This document shows positions 29,280 through 36,670 of a stretch of 64,000 nt of DNA, piece by piece. The position numbers and the translations under genes are program-made. This DNA comes from Pelagibacteraceae bacterium AG-464-P07 (GTDB lineage Bacteria; Pseudomonadota; Alphaproteobacteria; Pelagibacterales; Pelagibacteraceae): assembly GCA_003211695.1 (NCBI GenBank), contig QCSA01000004.1:1-64000 (forward strand), read 5' to 3'. The number at the start of each line of letters is the position of its first letter. Positions within the stretch are counted from its first letter, which is position 1. The notes beneath the pieces are model-generated. The model did not search any database, had not been told where the DNA came from, and saw nothing but the letters and a program-made list of their open reading frames with translations.

Positions 29280-29726
29280 ATGAGACATGGGTTGTATCAT
29301 AAGAAATTAAATAGAACTTCAGAGCATAGAAAAAGTTTAATTAAGAATATGCTAAATTCTTTAATAAAATATGAACAAATTACTACAACATTACCCAAGG
29401 CAAAGATAATAAAACCTCAAATAGATAAAGTGATTACATTGGGTAAAAAAGATAACTTAACTAATAAAAGAACTTTATTTTCTAAACTACAAGATAAAGT
29501 AAATGCTAAAAAAGTTATAAGCATATTATCAAAAAGGTATTCAAATAGAAATGGTGGTTATTCAAGAATAATTAAAGCTGGATTTAGATATGGTGATAAG
29601 GCACCTTTGGCGATTATAGAATTAGTTGATCGGGATATAAATGCTAAAAAAGTTGATATAAAGAAAAAAGCTAAAGAAAGCAAATCAGAAACTACTCCTG
29701 AAAAAACTAAAGAAACAAAAAAATAA
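29280..29726 (+). CDS. rplQ: 50S ribosomal protein L17 with basic C-terminal tail
   Basis: 148 residues; MRHGLYHKKLNRTSEHRKSL is the L17 signature and the core ends near residue 118 (APLAIIELVDRD). About 28 extra residues rich in Lys, Glu, Ser and Thr follow. It is the last gene of the cluster. The stop codon lies in an A7-TAA-T6 context, the only faintly terminator-like sequence after it. Confidence 0.97.
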   Translation: MRHGLYHKKLNRTSEHRKSLIKNMLNSLIKYEQITTTLPKAKIIKPQIDKVITLGKKDNLTNKRTLFSKLQDKVNAKKVISILSKRYSNRNGGYSRIIKAGFRYGDKAPLAIIELVDRDINAKKVDIKKKAKESKSETTPEKTKETKK

Positions 29727-29769
29727 TTTTTTATTATTTAAAATATAACATCCTATTAAAATTATTTAA

Positions 29770-30687
29770 ATGGATAAGATTGTTTTAGTCAAAAAAGATT
29801 TTATCAATTCAAGAATTGATAGATGGATTAAAAGAAATATTTGTCAAGTTCCTCAAGGTCTTATAGAAAAAACTTTAAGAAATAAAAATGTTACAGTTAA
29901 TAAACTAAAAGTAAAAAGTTCATATAAACTTAAAATAAATGATAAAATTTACTTAAATAATTTTAATCCCCGTAGTGTAAATTTAAGTAAAAGAAAAAAA
30001 TATATACCCAGCAAAAGAGATATTAAAGCTAGTGATGCTTTTATAGTAGAGGATAATGAAAACTTTTGTGTAATTAATAAACCTTATGGTTTAGCTGTTC
30101 AAGGTGGTAGCAAAATTAAAAAAAATTTAGTTGATTTAATTAAAAAAAATACAATTTTTTTAAATTCTAAACCTTTTATTGTTCATAGAATAGATAAAGA
30201 AACATCTGGCATACTTATTATTGCTAAAAATAGACAGTATGCTCAGCTACTTACTTCATTATTTAGAATTAGAAAAATTCATAAATCTTATTTATCTATT
30301 TGTTATGGAGAAATGGAAAAAACCAAAGGTATATTTGATGGTGATTTAATTCGTTATGATAAAGATAAAAAAATATCTGAACGCGCTATCACTAATTATA
30401 AAGTTTTAGATAAAAATACTAATGCTACTTTGCTTATTTTAAATCCTATAACAGGCAGGAAACATCAGATTAGAAAACAATTATTTTCGATTAAATTTCC
30501 AGTGATCGGTGATTCAAAATATAATTTTCCAGAAAATAAAATTAATCAAAATAAATATCTCATGTTACATGCTTATTCTATAAAATTTATGATTAACGAA
30601 AAAAAATATGAATATACTGTAAATGTTCCAGATTATTTTAAAAAAATGTTATTAACAAAAAGATTAACTTTATTTAAAAATGCTTAA
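29770..30687 (+). CDS. rluC: Ribosomal large subunit pseudouridine synthase, RluC/RluD family
   Basis: 305 residues. An N-terminal S4 RNA-binding domain (residues about 10-60, with IDRWIKRNICQVPQGLIEKT) precedes the catalytic domain. The catalytic motif is VHRIDKETSGILIIAKN, with the active-site Asp. TGRKHQIRKQL is the second family motif. It isomerizes uridines in 23S rRNA. RluC is preferred over RluD by overall form, but site specificity cannot be read from sequence. Its 3' end overlaps lipB on the opposite strand by 18 bp. Confidence 0.85.
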   Translation: MDKIVLVKKDFINSRIDRWIKRNICQVPQGLIEKTLRNKNVTVNKLKVKSSYKLKINDKIYLNNFNPRSVNLSKRKKYIPSKRDIKASDAFIVEDNENFCVINKPYGLAVQGGSKIKKNLVDLIKKNTIFLNSKPFIVHRIDKETSGILIIAKNRQYAQLLTSLFRIRKIHKSYLSICYGEMEKTKGIFDGDLIRYDKDKKISERAITNYKVLDKNTNATLLILNPITGRKHQIRKQLFSIKFPVIGDSKYNFPENKINQNKYLMLHAYSIKFMINEKKYEYTVNVPDYFKKMLLTKRLTLFKNA

Positions 30688-31287
30688 AAAATTATTTATT
30701 ATTTTTTGATTTATATATTTATAGTTATTTTTTTTTATTGAACAGAGATTAGTAATTTCCTTATTATATATACCGCAAGGAACTATATTTTTATAAACTT
30801 CAAGGTTATTTGAAATGTTTATAGAAAACCCATGAAATGCAATCCATCTTTTAACTCTAATTCCAATAGCAGCTACTTTTTTTGCTTCATTATTTACATT
30901 TACCCAAATACCAATATTCTTATGATCATTATATGATTCTATTTTAAAATCTTTTAAAGTAAGTATTATGCATTTTTCAATATTTCTTATAAATTTTCTA
31001 ATATCTTTTTGACGTTTATTAAGATTCAATACAAAATATACTATTAACTGGCCTGGTCCATGATAGGTAATTTTTCCACCCCTAGATGTTTTTATCACTT
31101 TAATCTTCTTATTTAGTATTTCATTTTCCCTAGAGTTATTACCAGCTGTAAATACTGCTTTATGTTCTAAAATCCATAGTAGTTCAGGTTTTTTTCCGTT
31201 TATTACGTCTTTTACTCTTCCTTCTAAAAATTTAATAGCAGTGTTGTAATCTACCAATTTTGTGCTTTTTCTAACTTCGATTTCCAT
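30670..31287 (-). CDS. lipB: Octanoyl-(acyl carrier protein):protein N-octanoyltransferase
   Basis: 205 residues. The motif RGGKITYHGPGQLIVYF is the LipB signature, and KVAAIGIRVKRWIAFHGFS carries the catalytic Lys; the partner Cys is in NIVPCGIYN. It transfers octanoate from ACP to lipoyl domains before LipA inserts sulfur, which supports PDH, OGDH and the glycine cleavage system. It converges on rluC with an 18-bp coding overlap and diverges from mgtE with 63 bp between starts. Confidence 0.95.
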   Translation of the reverse strand: MEIEVRKSTKLVDYNTAIKFLEGRVKDVINGKKPELLWILEHKAVFTAGNNSRENEILNKKIKVIKTSRGGKITYHGPGQLIVYFVLNLNKRQKDIRKFIRNIEKCIILTLKDFKIESYNDHKNIGIWVNVNNEAKKVAAIGIRVKRWIAFHGFSINISNNLEVYKNIVPCGIYNKEITNLCSIKKNNYKYINQKIINNFLSIFK

Positions 31288-31294
31288 TTTAAAA

Positions 31295-31323
31295 TTGTAA
31301 TTATTAAATATATAAATTAATAG
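31295..31323 (+). promoter_or_regulatory. Promoter candidate for mgtE
   Basis: TTGTAA at 31295-31300 and TAATAG at 31318-31323 with a 17-nt spacer, in the 63-bp lipB/mgtE divergent gap. The match is moderate. There is no room for an M-box magnesium riboswitch. Confidence 0.4.
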
Positions 31324-31350
31324 TTCAGCAGATTATTTAACACTAATATT

Positions 31351-32730
31351 ATGGTTTTAGTTAAAAAAATAAAAGATAGAAAAGTTAATATAGAATTTAA
31401 TAAAGAATTTATTAAAGTCATTAACGAAAAAATAAAAAACAAAGATACTGACTTTTTAGATAAATCATTAAAAGAATTACTCCCCGCGGATTCTGCCGAT
31501 ATTATAGAAAATTTAACCCCTGAAAATAGATCAAAATTAATTGAACTTGAAGGATTTAATATAGATCCCGAAATATTTGTTGAACTAAACGAATCTATTC
31601 AGACTGAAATTTTTTTACTTTTATCAATAGAGTCTATTGCTGGCTTAGTGAAAAAATTAGAATCTGATGATGCAATTAAAATTCTTGAAAATTTAGATAA
31701 ATCTAAAAAAGAGACTGTCTTAAATAAATTACCTCCAAAGGACAGATTCTTATTAGAAGAGGGCTTAAGTTATCCTGCGGACACTGCCGCAAGAATTATG
31801 CAAAGAGAATTTACTGCAATTCCAAGCAATTGGTCAGTTGGTCATACAATAGATTATTTACGAGAAAATAAAGATTTACCAGATGAGTTTTTAGAAATAT
31901 TTATTATTGATAGTGATTTTAAACCTATTGGAACTGTTCCATCATCAAAAGTTTTAAGAACTGCAAGAGAAACTAAAATGGATTCAATTATGAGAGAAAT
32001 GCAAGTTTTGATTCCAGTTAATATGGACCAAGAAGAAGTAGGGCATACATTTGAAAATTATAATCTTACATCTGCTGGAGTTGTAGATAAAAATAATAAG
32101 TTAGTCGGCATGATTACTAGTGATGATATTTTAACAGTTGTAAAGGAAGAAGCAGAAGAAGACGCTCTTAGACTCGCTGGAGTAGGTGATGAGGAGATTA
32201 CAGATAGTATTCTAAAAAAAACGAAAAGAAGATTTAATTGGTTGCTATTAAATTTGTTTACAGCTTTATTGGCGACTTGGGTGATAAGCAAGTTTGGAGC
32301 TACAATAGAACAAATGGTTGCTTTAGCTTTTTTAATGCCGATTGTTGCTTCTATGGGCGGTAATGCTGGAATGCAAACTTTAGCTGTGACCATTAGAGCT
32401 ATAGCTACAAAAGAACTTTCTTCAGAAAATTTTATCAAAGTAGTATCTAAAGAATTTGTAATTGGAATTTTAAATGGGTTAATATTTGCATTAATTACTG
32501 GAATTATAGTTCAATTATGGTTTAAAGAAATTAATTTATCAATTTTAATAGCTATTTCTATGATACTAAATATGATCGTTGCTGGACTATTTGGAATTTT
32601 GGTTCCTGTCTCACTTAAAAAATTTAATATCGATCCTGCAATCGCCTCCAGTGTATTTGTAACAACCATTACAGATGTAATAGGATTTTTATCATTTTTA
32701 GGTATTGGGGCTTATTTCTTTTACACCTAA
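31351..32730 (+). CDS. mgtE: Magnesium channel/transporter MgtE
   Basis: 459 residues. The cytosolic MgtE N-domain (about 40-140, with LPADSADIIENL) is followed by a CBS pair (about 145-270) and five membrane helices from about residue 290. The pore helix motif PIVASMGGNAGMQTLAVTIR is diagnostic, and acidic residues of the N/CBS domains are plentiful as expected for Mg-sensing gating. Imports Mg2+ (or Co2+) at the inner membrane. Its end overlaps panC by 4 bp, convergently. Confidence 0.95.
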   Translation: MVLVKKIKDRKVNIEFNKEFIKVINEKIKNKDTDFLDKSLKELLPADSADIIENLTPENRSKLIELEGFNIDPEIFVELNESIQTEIFLLLSIESIAGLVKKLESDDAIKILENLDKSKKETVLNKLPPKDRFLLEEGLSYPADTAARIMQREFTAIPSNWSVGHTIDYLRENKDLPDEFLEIFIIDSDFKPIGTVPSSKVLRTARETKMDSIMREMQVLIPVNMDQEEVGHTFENYNLTSAGVVDKNNKLVGMITSDDILTVVKEEAEEDALRLAGVGDEEITDSILKKTKRRFNWLLLNLFTALLATWVISKFGATIEQMVALAFLMPIVASMGGNAGMQTLAVTIRAIATKELSSENFIKVVSKEFVIGILNGLIFALITGIIVQLWFKEINLSILIAISMILNMIVAGLFGILVPVSLKKFNIDPAIASSVFVTTITDVIGFLSFLGIGAYFFYT

Positions 32731-33536
32731 ATATTATCTATTAGTCTTGTTGAATCAAGATAGTAAGCAATAAATAATTTATATTTTTTATTTTTTTTAA
32801 ATGGTTTGACCTGTTTGTTAATGTCAATAAGTTTAATATAATCAATTTTTTTAACACCTAATCGAAATATTTTATTTTTAATTTTTTTTAAAATATTTTT
32901 TTTCTTAATCAATAACTTTTTGCTTTTAAAAAGTAATTTATAAATCTTTGAAGCTATATTAATATCATACGGTGAAAGCAAAAAATTTCTGGAAGAACAA
33001 GCTATACCATTTTTTTCTCTGACAGTTTTACAACCAACAACTTTTGTCTTAATTTGATTTTTATTTATGAATTCTTCAATAATTTTTAACTGTTGCATAT
33101 CTTTTTCTCCTAAGAAAATTTTATTTGGTTTAATTATTCTTATAAATCTATCGATTACATCTACCACTGCTTGAAAGTGGCCAGGTCTAAACTTTCCGCA
33201 TAATTTTTTACTAAAAGAGCTTATCTTAATTTTTTTATTAGAGCCAAAAGGATATATTTGTTTCGTAGATGGCAAGTAAAGATAATCGACTTTACATTTT
33301 CTAAGTATTGATATGTCTCTTTTAAGATTTTTAGGATATTTTTTGTAGTCGGCAATGTTATTAAATTGAGGCTTATTAACAAATATAGTAACAATTATTT
33401 TGTTACATAAAGAGATACTTTTTTTCAAAATATATATGTGTCCTTTATGTATTGAACCCATAGTTGGAACAAAACCTAATTTCTTTTCATGTTGAATAAC
33501 TTTTATTAATTTTTTTTTATTTAAAAAAATTTTCAT
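32727..33536 (-). CDS. panC: Pantothenate synthetase
   Basis: 269 residues (family about 280). Condenses pantoate and beta-alanine with ATP. The nucleotidyl-transferase motif FVPTMGSIHKGHIYILKKS keeps the HxGH pair, with FRPGHFQAVVDVIDRF, GEKDMQQL and the CSSRNFLLSP block (KMSKS equivalent). The C-terminal half is very lysine-rich. No panB is adjacent. The promoter overlaps the galU start region. Confidence 0.94.
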   Translation of the reverse strand: MKIFLNKKKLIKVIQHEKKLGFVPTMGSIHKGHIYILKKSISLCNKIIVTIFVNKPQFNNIADYKKYPKNLKRDISILRKCKVDYLYLPSTKQIYPFGSNKKIKISSFSKKLCGKFRPGHFQAVVDVIDRFIRIIKPNKIFLGEKDMQQLKIIEEFINKNQIKTKVVGCKTVREKNGIACSSRNFLLSPYDINIASKIYKLLFKSKKLLIKKKNILKKIKNKIFRLGVKKIDYIKLIDINKQVKPFKKNKKYKLFIAYYLDSTRLIDNI

Positions 33537-33551
33537 TTGTAAATTTTAAAT

Positions 33552-33579
33552 ATTATATGTAAAAGATACCAATGATCAA
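33552..33579 (-). promoter_or_regulatory. Promoter candidate for panC, overlapping galU start
   Basis: On the minus strand TTGATC (33579-33574) and a perfect TATAAT (33557-33552) are 16 nt apart. The -35 box falls on codons 1-3 of galU. The same AT-rich core read rightward gives TATTAT, so the two divergent units may share one melting region. Confidence 0.5.
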
Positions 33580-34387
33580 ACAGGCGATTATTCCTTTAGC
33601 TGGATTAGGTACACGATTACTACCCTTGACAAGTGTATTACCAAAAGAACTTTTACCAATCAATGGTAAACCGGGATTAGAATATATTTTGGAGGAAGGA
33701 ATAAACGCAGGTATTAAGGAATTTATTTTTATTATTTCAAACAAAAAACGAGAAATTAAAAAATATTTTTACAATGATTCCTTTTATAAAAAAATAATTA
33801 AAAAAAAAAGTAAAGACAAAAGACTTAAGCTAGAATTTTCAAAAATAAGAAAATATAAAAAAATAATTAAGTTTGTCTATCAAAACGTACCTCGTGGTAC
33901 AGGAGATGCGGTTTTAAAATGTCAAAATTATGTTAAGTCGAATTATTTTTTATTGTTTTTTCCAGACGATTTAATAATAAAAAATAACTGTTCACTATCT
34001 ATGATTAAATTACACAAAAAGTATAAGTCATCCGTTATTGCATCTAAAAAAGTCAAAAAAAAAGATGTTTCCAGATGGGGTATTTTTAATTTAAAAAAAT
34101 TAAATAAAAATAACTTTTTAATTAAAGATGTCATAGAAAAACCTAGTTTGAAAAAAGCTCCATCAAACCACGCTGTAATTGGTCGATATATTTTACCAAA
34201 AAAAATATTTAAAATACTTCAAAACCAAAAACCCGGTCAAAATGGTGAAATTCACATAACTGATGCAATTAAAACTTTGATAGACAAAAAAGAAAAATTC
34301 ATCGGCCATATTTTTTCTGGAAAATATTTAGATTGTGGTACCATGGAAGGTTATATCAATTCATCAATAGAAATTTCTAAATTATAA
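33572..34387 (+). CDS. galU: UTP-glucose-1-phosphate uridylyltransferase
   Basis: 271 residues, somewhat short for the family (about 280-300). The nucleotide-binding N-terminus IPLAGLGTRLLPLTSVLPKE is followed by PINGKPGLEYILEEGINAG, the nucleotide site NVPRGTGDAV, and VIEKPS. It makes UDP-glucose from glucose-1-phosphate and UTP. It is 3 nt upstream of ugd, so the pair would yield UDP-glucuronate for envelope sugars. Confidence 0.94.
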   Translation: MIKQAIIPLAGLGTRLLPLTSVLPKELLPINGKPGLEYILEEGINAGIKEFIFIISNKKREIKKYFYNDSFYKKIIKKKSKDKRLKLEFSKIRKYKKIIKFVYQNVPRGTGDAVLKCQNYVKSNYFLLFFPDDLIIKNNCSLSMIKLHKKYKSSVIASKKVKKKDVSRWGIFNLKKLNKNNFLIKDVIEKPSLKKAPSNHAVIGRYILPKKIFKILQNQKPGQNGEIHITDAIKTLIDKKEKFIGHIFSGKYLDCGTMEGYINSSIEISKL

Positions 34388-34390
34388 TTA

Positions 34391-35689
34391 ATGAAAATTT
34401 GTGTTATAGGAGCGGGTTATGTTGGGCTTGTTAGTGGCGTTTGTTTCGCTGATCTTGGAAATATTGTTCATTGTGTTGATCAAGATATTGGAAAAATAAA
34501 TATGTTAAACCATGGTTTTATGCCTATTTTTGAACCTGGTTTAGAAGAAATGGTTAAAAAAAATTGCAAAGATAAAAGATTGATTTTTACTACAGATTTA
34601 AAAAAAGCAGTTACATATTCAGATATTATATTTATTTGCGTGGGTACTCCTATAGTTAAAAACAATAACTCAGTAAATTTAAAAAATGTTTTTAAAGTAG
34701 TTAAAGATATTAGAAAATACATAAAAAAATTTAAGATTATAATAACTAAATCGACTATCCCGTTAGCCACTGGAGATAAAATTGAAAAAATTATTAATTC
34801 TAAAGTAAGGAGGAAATTATTCGAAGTCGTATCAAATCCTGAATTCTTAAGAGAGGGTGAGGCTATTCGTGACTTTAAATATCCTGATAGAATTGTAATA
34901 GGCACAGATAATAAAAAAGTAATCAAAATTTTAGCTAATCTTTACGACCCAATTATTAAAAAAGGTTCAATATATTTCACAACTTCGCGCAAAAGCGCTG
35001 AGTTAATTAAATATGTATCAAATGCTTTTTTAGCTACAAAAATTTCTTACATAAATGAAATAGCAAACCTATGTGAAAAAGTTGGTATTAATACAGAAGA
35101 TATATCAATAGGAATAGGACTTGATAAAAGAATTGGTAGTAGATTTCTAAGAACAGGACCAGCATATGGTGGATCTTGTTTTCCTAAGGATACGAAAGCT
35201 TTAGTTGCTATTGGTGAAAAATTTAAAATAAATCTGACAATAATTAAGTCCGTTATTAAGTCAAATGAGAACAGAAGTTCTTTATTATTAAAAAGAATTT
35301 ATAAAATTATGTCTAATAAATTGAAAAATAAAATAATCACTTTTTTAGGAGTAACATTCAAACCAAATACAGATGATATGCGTATGTCATCCAGTCTTTC
35401 AATGATACCAAATCTTCTAAAAAAAGGTGCTATTGTTCGCTATTGCGATCCTTCAGGAAAAAAAAAGGAATTTAATAAATATGCTAAAGTTAGTTTTCAT
35501 TCAAATACAAATAAAGCTTGTTTGAAAAGTGATTTAATTGTTATTCATACAGAATGGAATGAATTTAAATTACTTGAATTTAAAAAAATTGCTAAAAAAA
35601 GTAATTTTAAGATATTTGATATGAGAAATTTATACTCTAGCAAATTAATGAAAAAAAATAAAATTAACTACTTCGGTATTGGCAAGTAA
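34391..35689 (+). CDS. ugd: UDP-glucose 6-dehydrogenase
   Basis: 432 residues. The Rossmann N-terminus is MKICVIGAGYVGLVSGVCFA. The catalytic Cys lies in GPAYGGSCFPKDTKALV, and the C-terminal UDP-binding domain contains GVTFKPNTDDMRMSSSL. Performs the two-step NAD-dependent oxidation of UDP-glucose to UDP-glucuronate. In operon with galU. It ends 1 bp from the convergent ridA stop. Confidence 0.96.
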   Translation: MKICVIGAGYVGLVSGVCFADLGNIVHCVDQDIGKINMLNHGFMPIFEPGLEEMVKKNCKDKRLIFTTDLKKAVTYSDIIFICVGTPIVKNNNSVNLKNVFKVVKDIRKYIKKFKIIITKSTIPLATGDKIEKIINSKVRRKLFEVVSNPEFLREGEAIRDFKYPDRIVIGTDNKKVIKILANLYDPIIKKGSIYFTTSRKSAELIKYVSNAFLATKISYINEIANLCEKVGINTEDISIGIGLDKRIGSRFLRTGPAYGGSCFPKDTKALVAIGEKFKINLTIIKSVIKSNENRSSLLLKRIYKIMSNKLKNKIITFLGVTFKPNTDDMRMSSSLSMIPNLLKKGAIVRYCDPSGKKKEFNKYAKVSFHSNTNKACLKSDLIVIHTEWNEFKLLEFKKIAKKSNFKIFDMRNLYSSKLMKKNKINYFGIGK

Positions 35690-35690
35690 T

Positions 35691-36152
35691 CTATTTTACT
35701 TCAAATATTGCATCGACTTCAACTGCAGCACCAAGAGGTAGTGAGTTTGTACTAATTGCTACTCTTGCGTGTTTACCATTATCTCCAAAAACTGCAGAAA
35801 TAATCTCGGAAGCAGCATTAATAACTTTGGGTTGATCAGTAAATTCATTTGTTGAATTTACATACCCAGTCAATTTAATACAATTTGTGATGTTTTCTAA
35901 ATTTTCGTAGCAAGCTTTTTTAGCTTGAGCAATTATATTAATTGCACATAGCTTTGCTGCAGCTTGACCTTGCTCAATAGATAATTCTTTTCCCAATTTT
36001 CCCTTTGTTATTTTTTCATTAGCATCAATTGATATTTGGCCGGATATAAACAATAAATTTGTAGTTTTCTTGTATGCCACATATGCGCCCACTGGATTTG
36101 GTGCTTTTGGAATTTCTATATTTAACTTTATTAAATTTTCTTCTACCGACAT
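35691..36152 (-). CDS. RidA/YjgF-family protein (reactive enamine/imine deaminase)
   Basis: 153 residues, longer than archetypal RidA (about 128). Conserved features are VGAYVAYKKTTNLLFISGQI, the central AKLCAINIIAQAKKACYENL helix and the C-terminal KHARVAISTNSLPLGAAVEV. The Arg in this last block aligns with the substrate-carboxylate Arg of active RidA. The length and the GK...KGKLGKEL segment suggest the longer RidA subfamily rather than RidA proper. It probably hydrolyses reactive 2-aminoacrylate-type intermediates. Confidence 0.85.
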   Translation of the reverse strand: MSVEENLIKLNIEIPKAPNPVGAYVAYKKTTNLLFISGQISIDANEKITKGKLGKELSIEQGQAAAKLCAINIIAQAKKACYENLENITNCIKLTGYVNSTNEFTDQPKVINAASEIISAVFGDNGKHARVAISTNSLPLGAAVEVDAIFEVK

Positions 36153-36181
36153 GCAATATTTATTAAAAAGATTAAAAATTT

Positions 36182-36415
36182 CTACTTCTTCAAATCAACA
36201 AGTGATTCTGCATTATAAAATTTTCCTAAGGCATTAGGAGTTCCATCTTTTTTTTTAAATAATTTTTTAATACCACACCCAAGAGCAGCGGGGGATATTT
36301 TATGTTTGTCAATGCAATCATGACCTATAAGATCTGCCAAGGTTTCTTTTTCTTCTGCGTTACTTACATTAGCAAGAAGTAACATTGTAGTTATTACTAA
36401 AATTATACTTTTCAT
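36182..36415 (-). CDS. Small secreted protein with C-X12-C, tandem copy 2
   Basis: 77 residues. A signal peptide (about residues 1-20, MKSIILVITTMLLLANVSNA) is followed by a short charged mature part. DC-X12-C and an IKK segment follow, with a C-terminal ESLVDLKK. The neighbouring gene at 36429 has the same length, the same C-X12-C spacing, a shared Ala-Ala before the second Cys, and a similar hydrophobic-x-DLK ending. I infer paralogues. Probably periplasmic with one disulfide; function unknown. 13 nt separate the two genes. Confidence 0.75.
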   Translation of the reverse strand: MKSIILVITTMLLLANVSNAEEKETLADLIGHDCIDKHKISPAALGCGIKKLFKKKDGTPNALGKFYNAESLVDLKK

Positions 36416-36428
36416 AAGTTATATTCCT

Positions 36429-36662
36429 TTATTTTAATTCACTTAATGTTTTTACTTCTCCAAGTTTTATCAGAAATGATTTTTTACCAGATTTTTTATC
36501 TCCTTTAATTTTTTTGTCAGCAACTTTACCAACAGATTTAATTTTACACATTGCTGCTTGCATTGAAAACTTTCTTACGTTTTCGCAGTCAATTACCTCT
36601 TTAGAGTAAGCATTAGTTATAGTAAAAAATATTAATGTTAAGAATATTATAAATGTTCTCAT
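36429..36662 (-). CDS. Small secreted protein with C-X12-C, tandem copy 1
   Basis: 77 residues. The signal peptide is about residues 1-20 (MRTFIIFLTLIFFTITNAYS), followed by IDC-X12-C-KIKSVGK, a Lys/Gly-rich stretch and a VKTLSELK ending. Similar in architecture to the gene directly downstream. It starts 8 nt after topA and is likely cotranscribed with it. Not recognised as a known family. The two cysteines suggest a periplasmic disulfide. Confidence 0.75.
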   Translation of the reverse strand: MRTFIIFLTLIFFTITNAYSKEVIDCENVRKFSMQAAMCKIKSVGKVADKKIKGDKKSGKKSFLIKLGEVKTLSELK

Positions 36663-36670
36663 ATATATAG

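Noticed and set aside
29719-29740. A7-TAA-T6 at the end of rplQ as an intrinsic terminator
   Set aside because: The stem is only A-T pairs with a 3-nt loop and includes the stop codon; too weak to call.
31288-31350. Magnesium riboswitch before mgtE
   Set aside because: Only 63 bp separate the divergent starts and no M-box-like structure is visible.
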